Source of the DNA: Nautilus pompilius
Lineage: Eukaryota > Mollusca > Cephalopoda > Nautilida > Nautilidae
Direction of reading: 5' to 3'
DNA: 64,000 bases
NCBI GenBank assembly: GCA_018389105.1
Contig: JACATO010000691.1
Location: 1,418,501-1,482,500, forward strand
The translations under genes and the position numbers were made by a program. Of this stretch, positions 55,301 through 64,000 are shown piece by piece (the first letter of the stretch is position 1; every line of letters starts with the position of its first letter). The notes beneath the pieces are model-generated. The model was given only the letters and a program-made list of their open reading frames with translations, did no database searches and was not told the DNA's origin.

Positions 55301-58300
55301 CAGAAACTTTTTCTCATTAAAATAAACAAGGAATATAAATGAATTAGACAAACAATTTAAGAATACATACCTGGAAAAGCTTCTTTGCAGTCATTCACCA
55401 TGTGTAGAAATGTATCAAGAATAGTAGAGTCATCTTTGTAAAAGACTCATGCAATCTACTTGTGTTTTGCTTTACCAAGGTAATAAATTTTTGCTGCAAT
55501 TCCCTGAAGGGGGCAGCCATCTGGTATGGCAATGTTTCAAGATCTTATACTATTCCTTTTATTTAGCCTGAAATAATAAATTAAACTAAACTTTAAGGTT
55601 ACAATATTTTTATTTTGATAAAATCACCAGAATAAATAAGCAAAACATTTTCTATGATACTTTATACAGTTTTTGTTAGAAAACTGCCAATAGGTTTTGC
55701 TGTAAATTCAAATTCTTGACAGTTTCTCCTTTAAACAGAAATGATATATAATAAACTTAATATAATGGAAGCAATTTTAGTGTAAAACTATACTTAGGTT
55801 CAAAATGCCAGAATATGTCAATAAATAAGTCTGCCACTGGAACAGATAGTTCTTTGATGCCAGCTCCTACACACAGGTTAGCCCAGTAACAAGTACATCT
55901 AGTGCTGAACACATCAGGCAGCTTCTTCTTAGTTCTGGAGAGCACAGAATCAATTTATGTAATCATTACATTGCAGTTACCACTGACAAACCCCCTCTCA
56001 TTTGGCCTATGGAGTGTTTTAAGCAACAAGCAACATGTCTAAGTGTACTTTCTACTTATATATATTTTAACAAACAGATTTTTAAAAATTTGTAAAGTTT
56101 GCACAAGAAATGAAGAATGCTTCAAAATCTTAATTTCAAATTTAAAAAAAAAGTTTGCCATTTGCAGAAAAGTAACAAGATTTAGATTCTTAACTTTCCC
56201 AAGGTCTTGTCCAGGCTTTTAAAAATTGCTTTAGCAGTTATTGCAGACTAACCTATCCATAAGTCTTGTAGCTGAACCTCTATCTTCAAACACTGGCCAC
56301 TATTAGTAGCTTTTCATCATCCCACTTGTGATTTGATTCATCGATCAATAGAGAATACGGGCCTTTGCTTGGATGATTTATGGTGCAGTGGCCTTTAAGT
56401 CTCATGCACTGATGCTTCTAGGCTATCCGGAAATATCTTGGAAACCATTTCAGTAAAGCAGACAGCCACAACACCAAGGAGGTTATGTTCTTCAATGATT
56501 GAGTAAATATAATTTCTGGTCGCAGAATCTGTTTATCTTCATGCCTGAAAAAGACCGACTGTTTTGTTCTTTGTTGGCTTTTTTCATTCTCCACTTGAGT
56601 TCGAAATGCATGTGTTTTGGTGGTGGACCCTACCACCTTTGTCTTTTGAACATAATGTGCAGAATGTGTACAGTTCACCTTGTATTTACACATTCATACT
56701 TCTCAATCCACCCGTGTTGAAACTGTTTCTTTGCAGGCTGCACCATTTTTGTTAAGTAAACTATAGTGGTGTAGTGCATGAAGCTACTGATTTTAAAAAA
56801 CAAACTTCTGGAGTAACGTTTTGGCATTGATAACCTAAAGAGGTGGTGACATGGCCATAAGATCATCTTTTTCTTTTATCCCTAAATCTATGAGTCTCAG
56901 GCATTCTGAGAGGTTTGACATCTACACATTTTGACAATACTGAGCCAGTTTGCTGAAAATTCTCATTTTATTACATTTGGCTGACTGTTTTCTAACTTGT
57001 ATTTCTTTTGTATTTGAAAATGCATTTTTAAATATCTTTCAGCATTTGCAAGAAATCCTGGATCTAAAAATTAGTGCCCTTGAGTGGATGATGAAGTGCT
57101 ATCCAGAGATAAGAGAGAGAGAAGAGATGAGGAAGATTATTGGGCGATATGGGCTAACTGGTCAGCAGCAGGTAACTAGATATGATTGCTTTTTAGTTGA
57201 TGCCTTGAAATGATAGTGTTTTTAAGAAATCTGCTTGGTACCTATTTACTAGAATCATCTTTATTGAAATAGATAATAGCTGGTTTATTGTGATCCTTCA
57301 CTGGGACAGTCTTTTTGGAAATCTGTTGCTTTTTTAATATTAATATAGTTTTCACTTTATTACCTAGCTTGTTTTAAAGTTGTCGTGTTGTTGTCTTTTT
57401 AAGATTTGTCCCATTAAGAACCTGTCAGATGGACAGCGATGCCGTGTAATCTTTTCTTGGTTGGCATGGCAACAACCTCATATGCTGTTTCTGGATGAAC
57501 CCACAAACCATCTCGACATAGAGACAATTGATGCTCTTGCCTCTGCAATCAATAATTTTGATGGAGGAATGATCCTTGTTAGTCACGATTTTCGACTTAT
57601 TTCTCAGGTATGTTAAAAACTTGAAGTATACTGTCCTGCCATCTTAGCATTTTTGTTTGCATGTAGTCTATGGTCATCGTGTGCATTACTAATATGGGAT
57701 AATAGTAAGAAGGGGTCTAAACTCTACAGGCAGAAAGTGTTGAGTGGAGGTTACTTAGCAATTTTCTTTTGGTAAAACAATCATGTATGGATTTCTACTT
57801 ATTTCTGGTATTAATGTAAGTCTTAGTTTCAAAGGAAAATTGAGAATAAGGGGGGTATTTAGGGAAACCTTAATAGTTTAAGTAATGTTAGTTGTCAGCA
57901 TCATAAAACCCATTGATTAATTACAATGGTTCTCTGGAGAGATGTGTACATTTCAGCCGCATGGAAACTGGACCACTAGACTCATCATCCAAAAGTGAAG
58001 ATTTGTGCTTGAGAAAAAAATCAACAGCAGCAAATTTCAGTTCTTTATTAATTTATAAGTGCAGTTTATAAACTAAACAAGATAGCTTATCTTAAATAAT
58101 TCAATTGTTAATTTTTACACCAGTGATCATTGTTTGCTGTTGTTGTTTTTTTTTTGCTATAGCACATTAAAAGATAAGCAAAAGCTATTTTAAATGGAAT
58201 TAAGCAATTATTTTATCATCTCCATTTTAGTTGAAGTAATATGAAATTTAATATATGATTTTTCTGTGTTGATCTTAACAAATAGAAAAGTTACAAAAAG

Positions 58301-59434
58301 ATCACCAGTGATGATTTGCTTGTTAACTTGCACATGTGGTGCTACCTTTCTCTGTATGGTTAGAACAACCAGTGATAGAGAAGCTGCATGGGGCCATCTG
58401 AGGTGATATCTGTCTTATTTTCATGTACTTATCTGTGTCACTGTCATATTTCATTGTTTTAGTCTTGGTATTCTCTGTTGACAATATTTAGTTCCAGCCT
58501 ACATGTGTTTATGAAAGGCTTCAAAAGTTGGTGCAAAGATATAGCAAATTTTTTGTTTGTACCTTTTGGGATTTGCATTCTTTAAGCATTTACAGAGATA
58601 TTTGTTCAGTGCTTGACATGTATTTAATTATTAACTGGCACAAAACCTCTCTCTCTCTCTCTGAATTTTTTTCATTTTTTACCTTATAGATAGTAGCTAT
58701 AGTGTTCTGTTTTTCTTATTTATTTAATTTACAATTTAAAAAATTTTAGACTATTGTTTGTGTCAATTAGACAATAAGGAATCTTGCAGAGGTACTTTCA
58801 GTCTGTGCTGTTGTGGATGAAAAAAATGTAAGATTCTAGTGAAAATATTGAAGTCTTTCATGCAAATATGAATATATGCCTAAGAGTTTGTTTGCATGTT
58901 GTGAATGATTTGAATAAATGACTGAAGTTAAAATTAAAATAGAGATTAAGAGTTATGACTGTGAGAAAAAAAAAATAGAAAGAAAGCAAGCCAGTCTGCA
59001 ATTTTGTCCAGTTTTAGTTATTCTTGAAAATTTTGCATGATAACAGCATGCATAGGGACCGCTGAATACCTGACTCCATTTCTGGTCTAGTAAGAATAAC
59101 TGTATATAAAGGTTTCCGTCTGTGAATATTAAATGGCATTCATATTTGATCTTTAAGATAAAGAGAATTATGAACAAAAATTGACTAGTGAGGAGACTGG
59201 ATATTTTTTAAATCTTGTAATTTTTCAGTTGATAATGAATTAAGCAGTTTAAGGTCAATGTTGTAATGATTCTTCTCACTTCTGCTGTTTTCTTTTTAAA
59301 CTTATATGCAGGTTGTTGAAGAAATCTGGATTTGTGAAAACCAGACAGTAAAAAAGTGGGCTGGGGACATTTTCTCTTACAAAGAACATCTCATAAAGAG
59401 AGTACAGAAGGAAAATGCTGAATATGTAAATTAA
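37261..59434 (+). CDS. ABCF2: ABCF2-like ATP-binding cassette protein, complete gene
   Basis: Soluble twin-ATPase of the ABCF family, with no membrane segments; relatives work on ribosomes or translation. Thirteen coding exons join in phase to 1815 nt (604 residues plus stop); I recall vertebrate ABCF2 as slightly over 620. A Lys/Arg-rich N terminus (about 1-35) is followed by NBD1 with Walker A GLNGCGKS (102-109), signature FSGGW (215-219) and Walker [13 protein letters not shown] (235-246). An interdomain arm rich in charged residues (about 294-365) comes next. NBD2 has Walker [10 protein letters not shown] (416-424), signature LSDGQ (503-507), Walker [13 protein letters not shown] (523-534) and H-loop VSHDF (555-559). 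The wording matches ABCF2 rather than ABCF1 or ABCF3. The Walker A Cys106 stands where ABCF2 usually has Ile, and the C-terminal tail after YKEHL is short and divergent. The first exon is probably noncoding. Confidence 0.95.
37373..40243. other. ABCF2 intron after first coding exon
   Basis: 2.9 kb of AT-rich sequence. Open frames at 37402-37871 show no recognisable domain and may be repeat derived. The rest is featureless apart from T homopolymers. Confidence 0.4.
40244..40450 (+). CDS. ABCF2: ABCF2 coding exon 2
   Basis: 207 nt with [20 protein letters not shown] and [12 protein letters not shown], the start of Walker A. The donor GTG|GTGAGT splits the Walker A Gly107 codon. Confidence 0.94.
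40743..41570 (-). pseudogene. hAT-like transposase remnant in ABCF2 intron
   Basis: A 98-codon open frame (40743-41039) has [20 protein letters not shown] then [20 protein letters not shown]. This resembles the C-terminal helices of the transposase remnant at 22390-23370 ([32 protein letters not shown]). A Lys/Ser-rich piece at about 41400-41560 may belong to its N terminus. Element ends not found. Confidence 0.45.
41798..41986 (+). CDS. ABCF2: ABCF2 coding exon 3
   Basis: 189 nt completing Walker A (GKSS), then [20 protein letters not shown]. Acceptor TTTCAG, donor CAAG|GTAACG. Confidence 0.94.
42094..42361 (+). CDS. ABCF2: ABCF2 coding exon 4 (NBD1 signature and Walker B)
   Basis: 268 nt coding [43 protein letters not shown] and EEELK. 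The donor AAC|GTAATC splits Thr259. Confidence 0.96.
42362..44486. other. ABCF2 intron between coding exons 4 and 5
   Basis: Contains a T18 tract near 42870-42888. Coding-like frames at 43003-43344 (+) and 43751-43996 (-) could be decayed mobile-element sequence. None is recognised. Confidence 0.3.
44487..44589 (+). CDS. ABCF2: ABCF2 coding exon 5
   Basis: 103 nt coding [20 protein letters not shown] and [14 protein letters not shown]. It holds the NBD1 H-loop (ISHSQ). The donor is GGG|GTAAGT. Confidence 0.94.
45612..45707 (+). CDS. ABCF2: ABCF2 coding exon 6
   Basis: 96 nt coding [20 protein letters not shown] through DQIAHMK, the first part of the interdomain arm. Acceptor TTCTAG, donor AAG|GTGAGC. 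Confidence 0.94.
46996..47489. mobile_element. pogo/Tigger-like MITE
   Basis: Starts CAGTTGTCCTCCCCCGATAT after TA and ends GCGGACTG before TA. Inside are repeated CGCGAATA blocks (GATATTCGCGGGGG, AAAACCGCGAATATTGG, GCGATTCCGCGAATATG) typical of Tigger-type ends. No transposase. It lies in the ABCF2 intron between coding exons 6 and 7. Confidence 0.75.
47490..50154. other. ABCF2 intron between coding exons 6 and 7, right part
   Basis: AT-rich noncoding DNA with no element identified after the pogo-like MITE. Confidence 0.4.
50155..50274 (+). CDS. ABCF2: ABCF2 coding exon 7
   Basis: 120 nt coding [20 protein letters not shown] and [20 protein letters not shown], the second part of the ABCF interdomain arm. 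The donor is AAG|GTGGGT. Confidence 0.95.
50830..50919 (+). CDS. ABCF2: ABCF2 coding exon 8
   Basis: 90 nt coding [20 protein letters not shown] and [10 protein letters not shown], the entry to NBD2. The donor is AAT|GTGAGT. Confidence 0.94.
51711..51821 (+). CDS. ABCF2: ABCF2 coding exon 9 (NBD2 Walker A)
   Basis: 111 nt with [20 protein letters not shown] then [11 protein letters not shown], the canonical second Walker A. Acceptor TCATAG, donor GAT|GTGAGT. Confidence 0.96.
52330..52860 (-). other. Unassigned coding-like remnant in ABCF2 intron
   Basis: A 108-codon frame includes [20 protein letters not shown] and [20 protein letters not shown], preceded in another frame by [20 protein letters not shown]. 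It looks like decayed protein sequence with a frameshift. The LSDEKIV wording faintly recalls pogo/Tigger C termini, but I cannot assign it. Confidence 0.3.
53275..53337 (+). CDS. ABCF2: ABCF2 coding exon 10
   Basis: 63 nt coding [20 protein letters not shown] plus Q, joining exactly to the flanking exons. Acceptor TTCAAG, donor CAG|GTATGT. Confidence 0.92.
53338..57042. other. ABCF2 intron between coding exons 10 and 11
   Basis: 3.7 kb. Apart from the possible transposon-derived remnant at 55370-55960, frames at 54285-54593 and 56418-56866 are unassigned. Confidence 0.4.
55370..55960 (-). other. Possible transposon-derived remnant in ABCF2 intron
   Basis: Minus-strand frames include [16 protein letters not shown] and [20 protein letters not shown]. 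They read like decayed protein sequence, possibly hAT derived. No ends were found. Confidence 0.2.
57043..57171 (+). CDS. ABCF2: ABCF2 coding exon 11
   Basis: 129 nt coding [20 protein letters not shown] and [20 protein letters not shown] plus QQQ. The donor is CAG|GTAACT. The preceding intron (3.7 kb) is the second longest in the gene, after that between coding exons 6 and 7. Confidence 0.95.
57404..57607 (+). CDS. ABCF2: ABCF2 coding exon 12 (NBD2 signature, Walker B, H-loop)
   Basis: 204 nt with [30 protein letters not shown] and [15 protein letters not shown]. Acceptor TTTAAG, donor CAG|GTATGT. Confidence 0.96.
57608..59311. other. ABCF2 last intron
   Basis: AT-rich noncoding DNA with a CT microsatellite at 58649-58664. 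Nothing else recognised. Confidence 0.45.
59312..59434 (+). CDS. ABCF2: ABCF2 last coding exon
   Basis: 123 nt coding [20 protein letters not shown] and [20 protein letters not shown], then TAA at 59432-59434. The tail is shorter than the vertebrate one. Confidence 0.92.
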   Translation, partial: VVEEIWICENQTVKKWAGDIFSYKEHLIKRVQKENAEYVN

Positions 59435-59541
59435 CTCTGGCTGAATTTAGGAGGAAAAAATTTAAGAATATGTTTGCATGCATCAGTTCCACAATCAACC
59501 TCTATCGCTATTTAGTTATCTGGTCGGTTTCTGTTTCTGGT

Positions 59542-59832
59542 AATAAATATTTGGATGCAGGGTGTCTGTAAAACTCAGTGAAATAAAAGATTAACTGCTT
59601 TTTTCTTTCTTTTCTTTCTGTTTTTTTTAAATGTATTTTTTGTCTTTTGTTGGCATGAGTGCATAGAAACTGATGTGGGCCCTGACTTTTCTTCTGGAAA
59701 AGCAGATTCTCAGACATGATATTGTCTTAAATATTCTACATGCTGCAGAGAATTCTACTTTGAACATGATAACTTAAGGCATTTACCATCATACGAGTGT
59801 TGCAAAATAACTAAAAACTAGACTGGAATAAA
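59542..59832 (+). terminator. ABCF2 polyadenylation signals
   Basis: AATAAA occurs at 59542-59547, 59582-59587 and 59827-59832, about 110-400 bp after the ABCF2 stop. Which one is used cannot be told from sequence. Confidence 0.5.
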
Positions 59833-60882
59833 TCAGTAGGTAATGTTTGTAATTTTGTTTGAAGAGAAATCTTGAAAATTTAATCTCATTGAAATATGTT
59901 CCATTCCTATGATAACAGTCAGGAATTAATTTTTTTTTTTTTTGAAATTCAGTCTGGTTTTTCCATCAAGTTATTTAGAATGTACACGTGCGAGGATGCT
60001 GCTAGAAAACTTATTACAAGAGACTGCCTTAAGAAACTTGGAACTCAATATTATTAACATGGCTCACAGAATTGTCTACTGAGATTCTATTTCAGAAGTA
60101 CATCTAATCAAATTTTCAAATTTATATAAAGAAAGAAATAAATAATTTTAATCTCAATACTTTGAAGAGCATAAACAAAACGTGCAAAAGCTATTTGTAG
60201 TTTTGACAGAAGAGCCCAATCACTGACTGTATGTTTGAAAAGCATTGAAAGCTTTACACTTAATATTTTCTTGAAGCTAAGGACACAGTAATTATGCATA
60301 ATCTTTCTAGTGCTGCATCTGGTTTGAAAAGTGTTTTCAACTGCGCTGCTATTTAAGTTGTGGGATTGCGTTGGTGTATACTGACAGGGGAGAGTGACTG
60401 CATCATAGATTAGGGCTCATTTCTAATAGAGAAATGAATGCTCTTTAAGATGCATAAAAACAAATGACCTTAAATGGTTAGGTCCTGAATAAATATACTT
60501 AGTTGGTTTGAAAAGATCTGTTAAAATTTAAAAGATATTAAAGGTCATTTAAAAAGTAAATGAAATTATAGAAAAATTCCTTTGATAACATGGAAAGTAA
60601 AATGAACATTACAGGAATGAAACTGGATGTCTTAGGTAAGGAACAAACTAAAGAAAACAATGAGGTGGTGAATAAACTTTAAAGATATTGCCTCCTCCAT
60701 TGAGTGATCTACATTAAAACTGATTTTAGTGGATAATTGACTGTAAAATTAAAATGATTGCTTATGCTTTGAAGTCTAAGAGTTTTGGTATTGTTTAATT
60801 ATTACTTAAAAGTGAAATTTATCTTCCTCTGGTTACCATGGATGACATCTCATTTTAAACTTCATCTTCATTATGTGAGAGC
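59833..60882. other. Intergenic sequence after ABCF2
   Basis: AT-rich, no gene recognised up to the hAT element at 60883. Confidence 0.45.
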
Positions 60883-62825
60883 CAGTGGTTCCCAACCTTT
60901 TGCTTTTTCATTTTCATTCCCCTTGTATCTTGCTGAGATATTGTCACCACCTCCCTACAAAAATACAAACACTAATTTGAAAATTAATTTGGTTTTTATT
61001 TATATAGCTTAATATCTTGTTCTTGAGTGAAAAGGTTATCAACACAAAAATGGCCCATATCAACATGCACATTGCTGCTGCTGTGAATTTGCCAAGTCAA
61101 ATCTAGGCAGAGTCTTAGAGAGAGCAATTTGAATGTCATCTCTGACATCCAACTGGACATGAGATTTTGTCTTTATGGAAAGTAGGTAAAAAATAAAAAA
61201 AAACACTCAGCTTTCATTCCTTTGCCACCACACATCTATCTTGGAGGAAAGAACTGGATAGGCCTCAAGCTGAATGCTCCAGAATGCAGCTGGGCCTTTG
61301 ATATTGAATTCATTTCTGAGCAGTTCTTTTGCCCTCAGGTCATCCTTAGCCATGTCTCCATCTTCAACAAGAAATGGATTAATCCAAAGGTTTGTGTGGT
61401 CATCTATCACTGAAGTAACTCTGAAAGTAACCCTGCAAAGCAGATAGGTGCCCAACAATGTCATCTTTAAGATCGGCAGATAGCATTTCTCCTGTACCTT
61501 CAGCACCAGCCATAAGCACTTCATGGTTGGCGTAGTTGTCTCGTATCAGGCAATGCTTCAGATCCAACTTCTTCAATGAGAGATACTAATGGACCTTGCA
61601 TGGACTGATTCTGTTTATTCAAATAAGAGAAAATGTCTGCCAAATAAGCTAGCAAACGAATGAAGTTTTGGCTCTGAAATTCTTTACGAGGGTTGTGTTC
61701 TTTCTCAACCAGAAACAACCTCATCCCGCAGCTCCGTGAGCCTTGTCAAGAAAGCCAACAAACTTCTGTGTGGTACAAGAGAACTTCATGCTCTGCACCA
61801 ACTTCTCAAAAGAATAGTTTGAAAAGCACAGATAAAGTTGACCACTTGCACTGCAGCTGTCATTACTGCCTTCAATTTGTGGGGCAAGGTTTGAGGAAGG
61901 ATCATGTCTGCAACATACAGTGAGTGATGATAACATTTGGAACTTCATTTTTTACCAGAGACACATCCAAGCATGCTAATTGATCCCACTTTTTCACCCA
62001 GTCAAAGTTATTTGCTTCCAAAATGTCCTTGACTTTTTTGAAACGCAGCAGCCTTGGTACTGGTAAGGAGTGGCTCACAGAACAAGAATTCTTCCTTGAT
62101 TTTATCCCTGTACACACAGCGCATAAAACCCATTAGATGACTGCACTGGGCAACATCAGTTATTTCATCCATCTGTAGGCTTATTGGAAAAGTACTCCCT
62201 AAATCTGCCATTAAGCAAGAATATCTGCTGACAAATCAGCAATCCGAGATTGGATCACATTGTTTGACAAAGGTTTTTCATTAATCTTATGAGGCTCTTT
62301 TCCACACACCAGCTTTAACCATTTTCAGAGCACAAAGTTTCACCAATTGTATTTGGCTTCTTATCCCTAGCAATTAAATAGGTAACTCTATATGATGCTT
62401 CCATGACTGACTTTTTGGTGGCCCCAAATCTGGGCATTGTTTAAGTTCCAGATGACCGAAAACAAGCTCTTTTCTGTTTTAAAGTGTCCAGTCTGTCTCT
62501 TGAATTTCCTGGGTGAGCCTTTTTTTGCATATTATCATGCTGTTTTGAAGGCTTCAGGTTATTGTTACAAAAGACTTTGCCACACAAAAATCACTGCAGT
62601 AACTCTAGACCCTCACAATCAGCCTTAAATCTGAAGCCATAATGTATTATAGCTTTCATCGTATTTTGTTTTTTTTGGACACATTTCGACAAACACACCA
62701 AATATAGCTAAACTAAACATTCATTTAACATACAAATATATAAAAATATTATACAACTATATTTTTGATTTAAATATATCAACAAAAATTTTCTTTGATC
62801 TTGCATCCCCAGTTGGGGACCACTG
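60883..62825 (-). mobile_element. hAT element (Charlie/ZBED-like ends)
   Basis: The left end CAGTGGTTCCCAACCTTTT and right end (reverse complement CAGTGGTCCCCAACTGG) are classic hAT inverted repeats 1943 bp apart. A clear target duplication is not visible (GTGAGAGC against CATTAGAC). The interior is a decayed transposase on the minus strand. Confidence 0.85.
61200..62640 (-). pseudogene. Decayed BED-finger/hAT transposase (ZBED5/FAM200-like)
   Basis: Minus-strand order: a Cys plus LKPSKQ-like BED finger remnant (about 62600-62480), SRIADLSADIL, FPISLQMDEITDVAQCSHLM (catalytic core), KIKEEFLFCEPL, VTTHC-like ITHCML, then MRLFLVEKEH and LLAYLADIFSYLNKQNQSMQ. The C-terminal dimerisation segment FWSIQLEAYPVLSSK follows. 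Frames change several times, so it is inactive. The wording is that of the ZBED5/FAM200-type hAT lineage. Confidence 0.85.
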
Positions 62826-64000
62826 CATTAGACTATGAAATAAACTCAAGTTTGTTTTTTTTTTAATTTTTAAATGCTTTGTTAAATGATTGAGTTTGTG
62901 GATCTGACTCATAATTCAAAATACCATTCTTTTCAAAATAGCAGCAGGTTTCCGTTACATACCACCTGTTACCAGTAAGTGTGTGTTTTGTAATTTAAGC
63001 TTCACATTGATTGTTCTTAACAAAGGTAATATTAGGAAACAAAAACTTGAATTGAAACTAAAATAAAATTTTTTTTTTAAGAAAGAAAATTGCCAGAGTC
63101 AGGGAAACAAGAATGGTCTGTTCTCTGTATATATGCAGCTTAATTAGATTGCTGATTTATTAAGATGAACAAATGGTTCAGGTTTAATCTTCGTATTGCT
63201 TATGCTTTACTATCTTGCTTGATATTACAATTCAGCATTTACTCATGGAACTAAGGATTCTAACACTCAAGAAGACTCTCATATCTTAAAAGAACTAATT
63301 CGTGATTTATGTATGTTGTGCTTTAATAGAGAGGGGGTTGGCAGTCGAGACTGAAGTTTCAGATAAATCTGAATAATTTATGAGTGTTTTAGGAGTATAA
63401 TGCTGAAAAATGTTACTCAAACATGAGATATAGTAAACTGATCTTTGTTATGAGGAAGATGGAAATGTAGATCTCTCGTGTTCTCTCTCTCTGCACCGAC
63501 TGTGAAGCAGTCTAGTCAGATGTTTCTTGGTTAATGATTACTAAAAGAATCTATCTGATATCTAAATGGGAATCTTCTTTTATAAATCTTGACATCCAGC
63601 AATATAAGATAGGAAACTGATGGAAGAGCTCCTTTTGCACCTGATCATTAATGTGGACTAGAGCAAATTCCTCATTTTTAGAAGGTGAGGTCCATTAAGA
63701 ATTGAACTCTGACCTTTGACCTAGCAGTTTAGTAGCCTAACCACCAGTTGCCCTTCATCAAATTACACTTGTCTAGTGCATAAAATAATACAATGTTAAT
63801 GGAAATAATACTTTCTAAAGTGTATTTCATTTATCTTGTCACATGGCCGCCACAGATTTCACCCTAACAGCAGGAGGTAAAATAATAGCTATTGTTTGAG
63901 AAACAAACAGTACACATCTTCAGATAAATCAGTAGTTAAGGCAAATAGTATAAGTCTGTAAATGTATGCAAATTTCATTTCTGTACTACAATATATTAGC
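62826..64000. other. Intergenic sequence to right edge
   Basis: No coding region recognised. Holds the tRNA-like SINE head at 63690-63765 and a short CT tract near 63482. Confidence 0.45.
63690..63765 (-). repeat. tRNA-like SINE head
   Basis: The reverse complement reads GGGCAACTGGTGGTTAGGCT followed about 30 nt later by AGAGTTCAATTCT, giving box A- and box B-like sequences at tRNA spacing. No intact clover leaf; probably the head of a degraded SINE. Confidence 0.45.

Overview
The window is AT-rich animal nuclear DNA holding two conserved, multi-exon housekeeping genes set head to head and loaded with mobile-element remains. Exons are short (39-268 bp), introns run from about 0.1 to 4.4 kb, splice sites are GT-AG, and reading phase is kept across every exon listed. 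The protein families and the mixture of mobile elements suit a bilaterian invertebrate. A lophotrochozoan such as a mollusc is my best guess, but that is inference and weakly supported.

Minus strand, 35722 down to the left edge: a USP40-like deubiquitinase. Seventeen coding exons, 2025 nt in total, give the first 675 residues: the whole USP catalytic core (Cys box, QQHDVQEL box, two CxxC pairs, GGHYHAY His box) plus the start of the region with ubiquitin-like folds. The C-terminal part lies beyond the left edge.

Plus strand, 37261 to 59434: a complete ABCF2-like twin-ATPase gene. Thirteen coding exons give 604 residues with two full nucleotide-binding domains, followed by several AATAAA signals. 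Between the two start codons lies a GC- and CpG-rich block of about 1.5 kb (roughly 35.4-36.8 kb) that probably acts as a shared bidirectional promoter.

The introns and flanks carry mobile elements: a 5'-truncated LINE (about 725-2880); a small hAT MITE (3827-4084); two copies of a long-TIR DNA transposon with CACTGG ends and TTA target duplications (15005-16319 and 25539-28059); a decayed mariner with DD34D spacing (18189-19511); a hAT element with an 8-bp target duplication (21586-24739); a piggyBac-like MITE (34032-34229); a pogo/Tigger-like MITE (46996-47489); a BED/hAT element (60883-62825); and two tRNA-derived SINE-like units.

The least conventional signals are the CACTGG/TTA transposon family, whose protein I recall only as an uncharacterised repeated invertebrate protein, and a perfect 66-bp palindrome inside its longer copy. 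The two host genes probably act separately, in ubiquitin removal and in ribosome-related ATPase function. No canonical tRNA, rRNA, CRISPR array or prokaryotic signal was seen.
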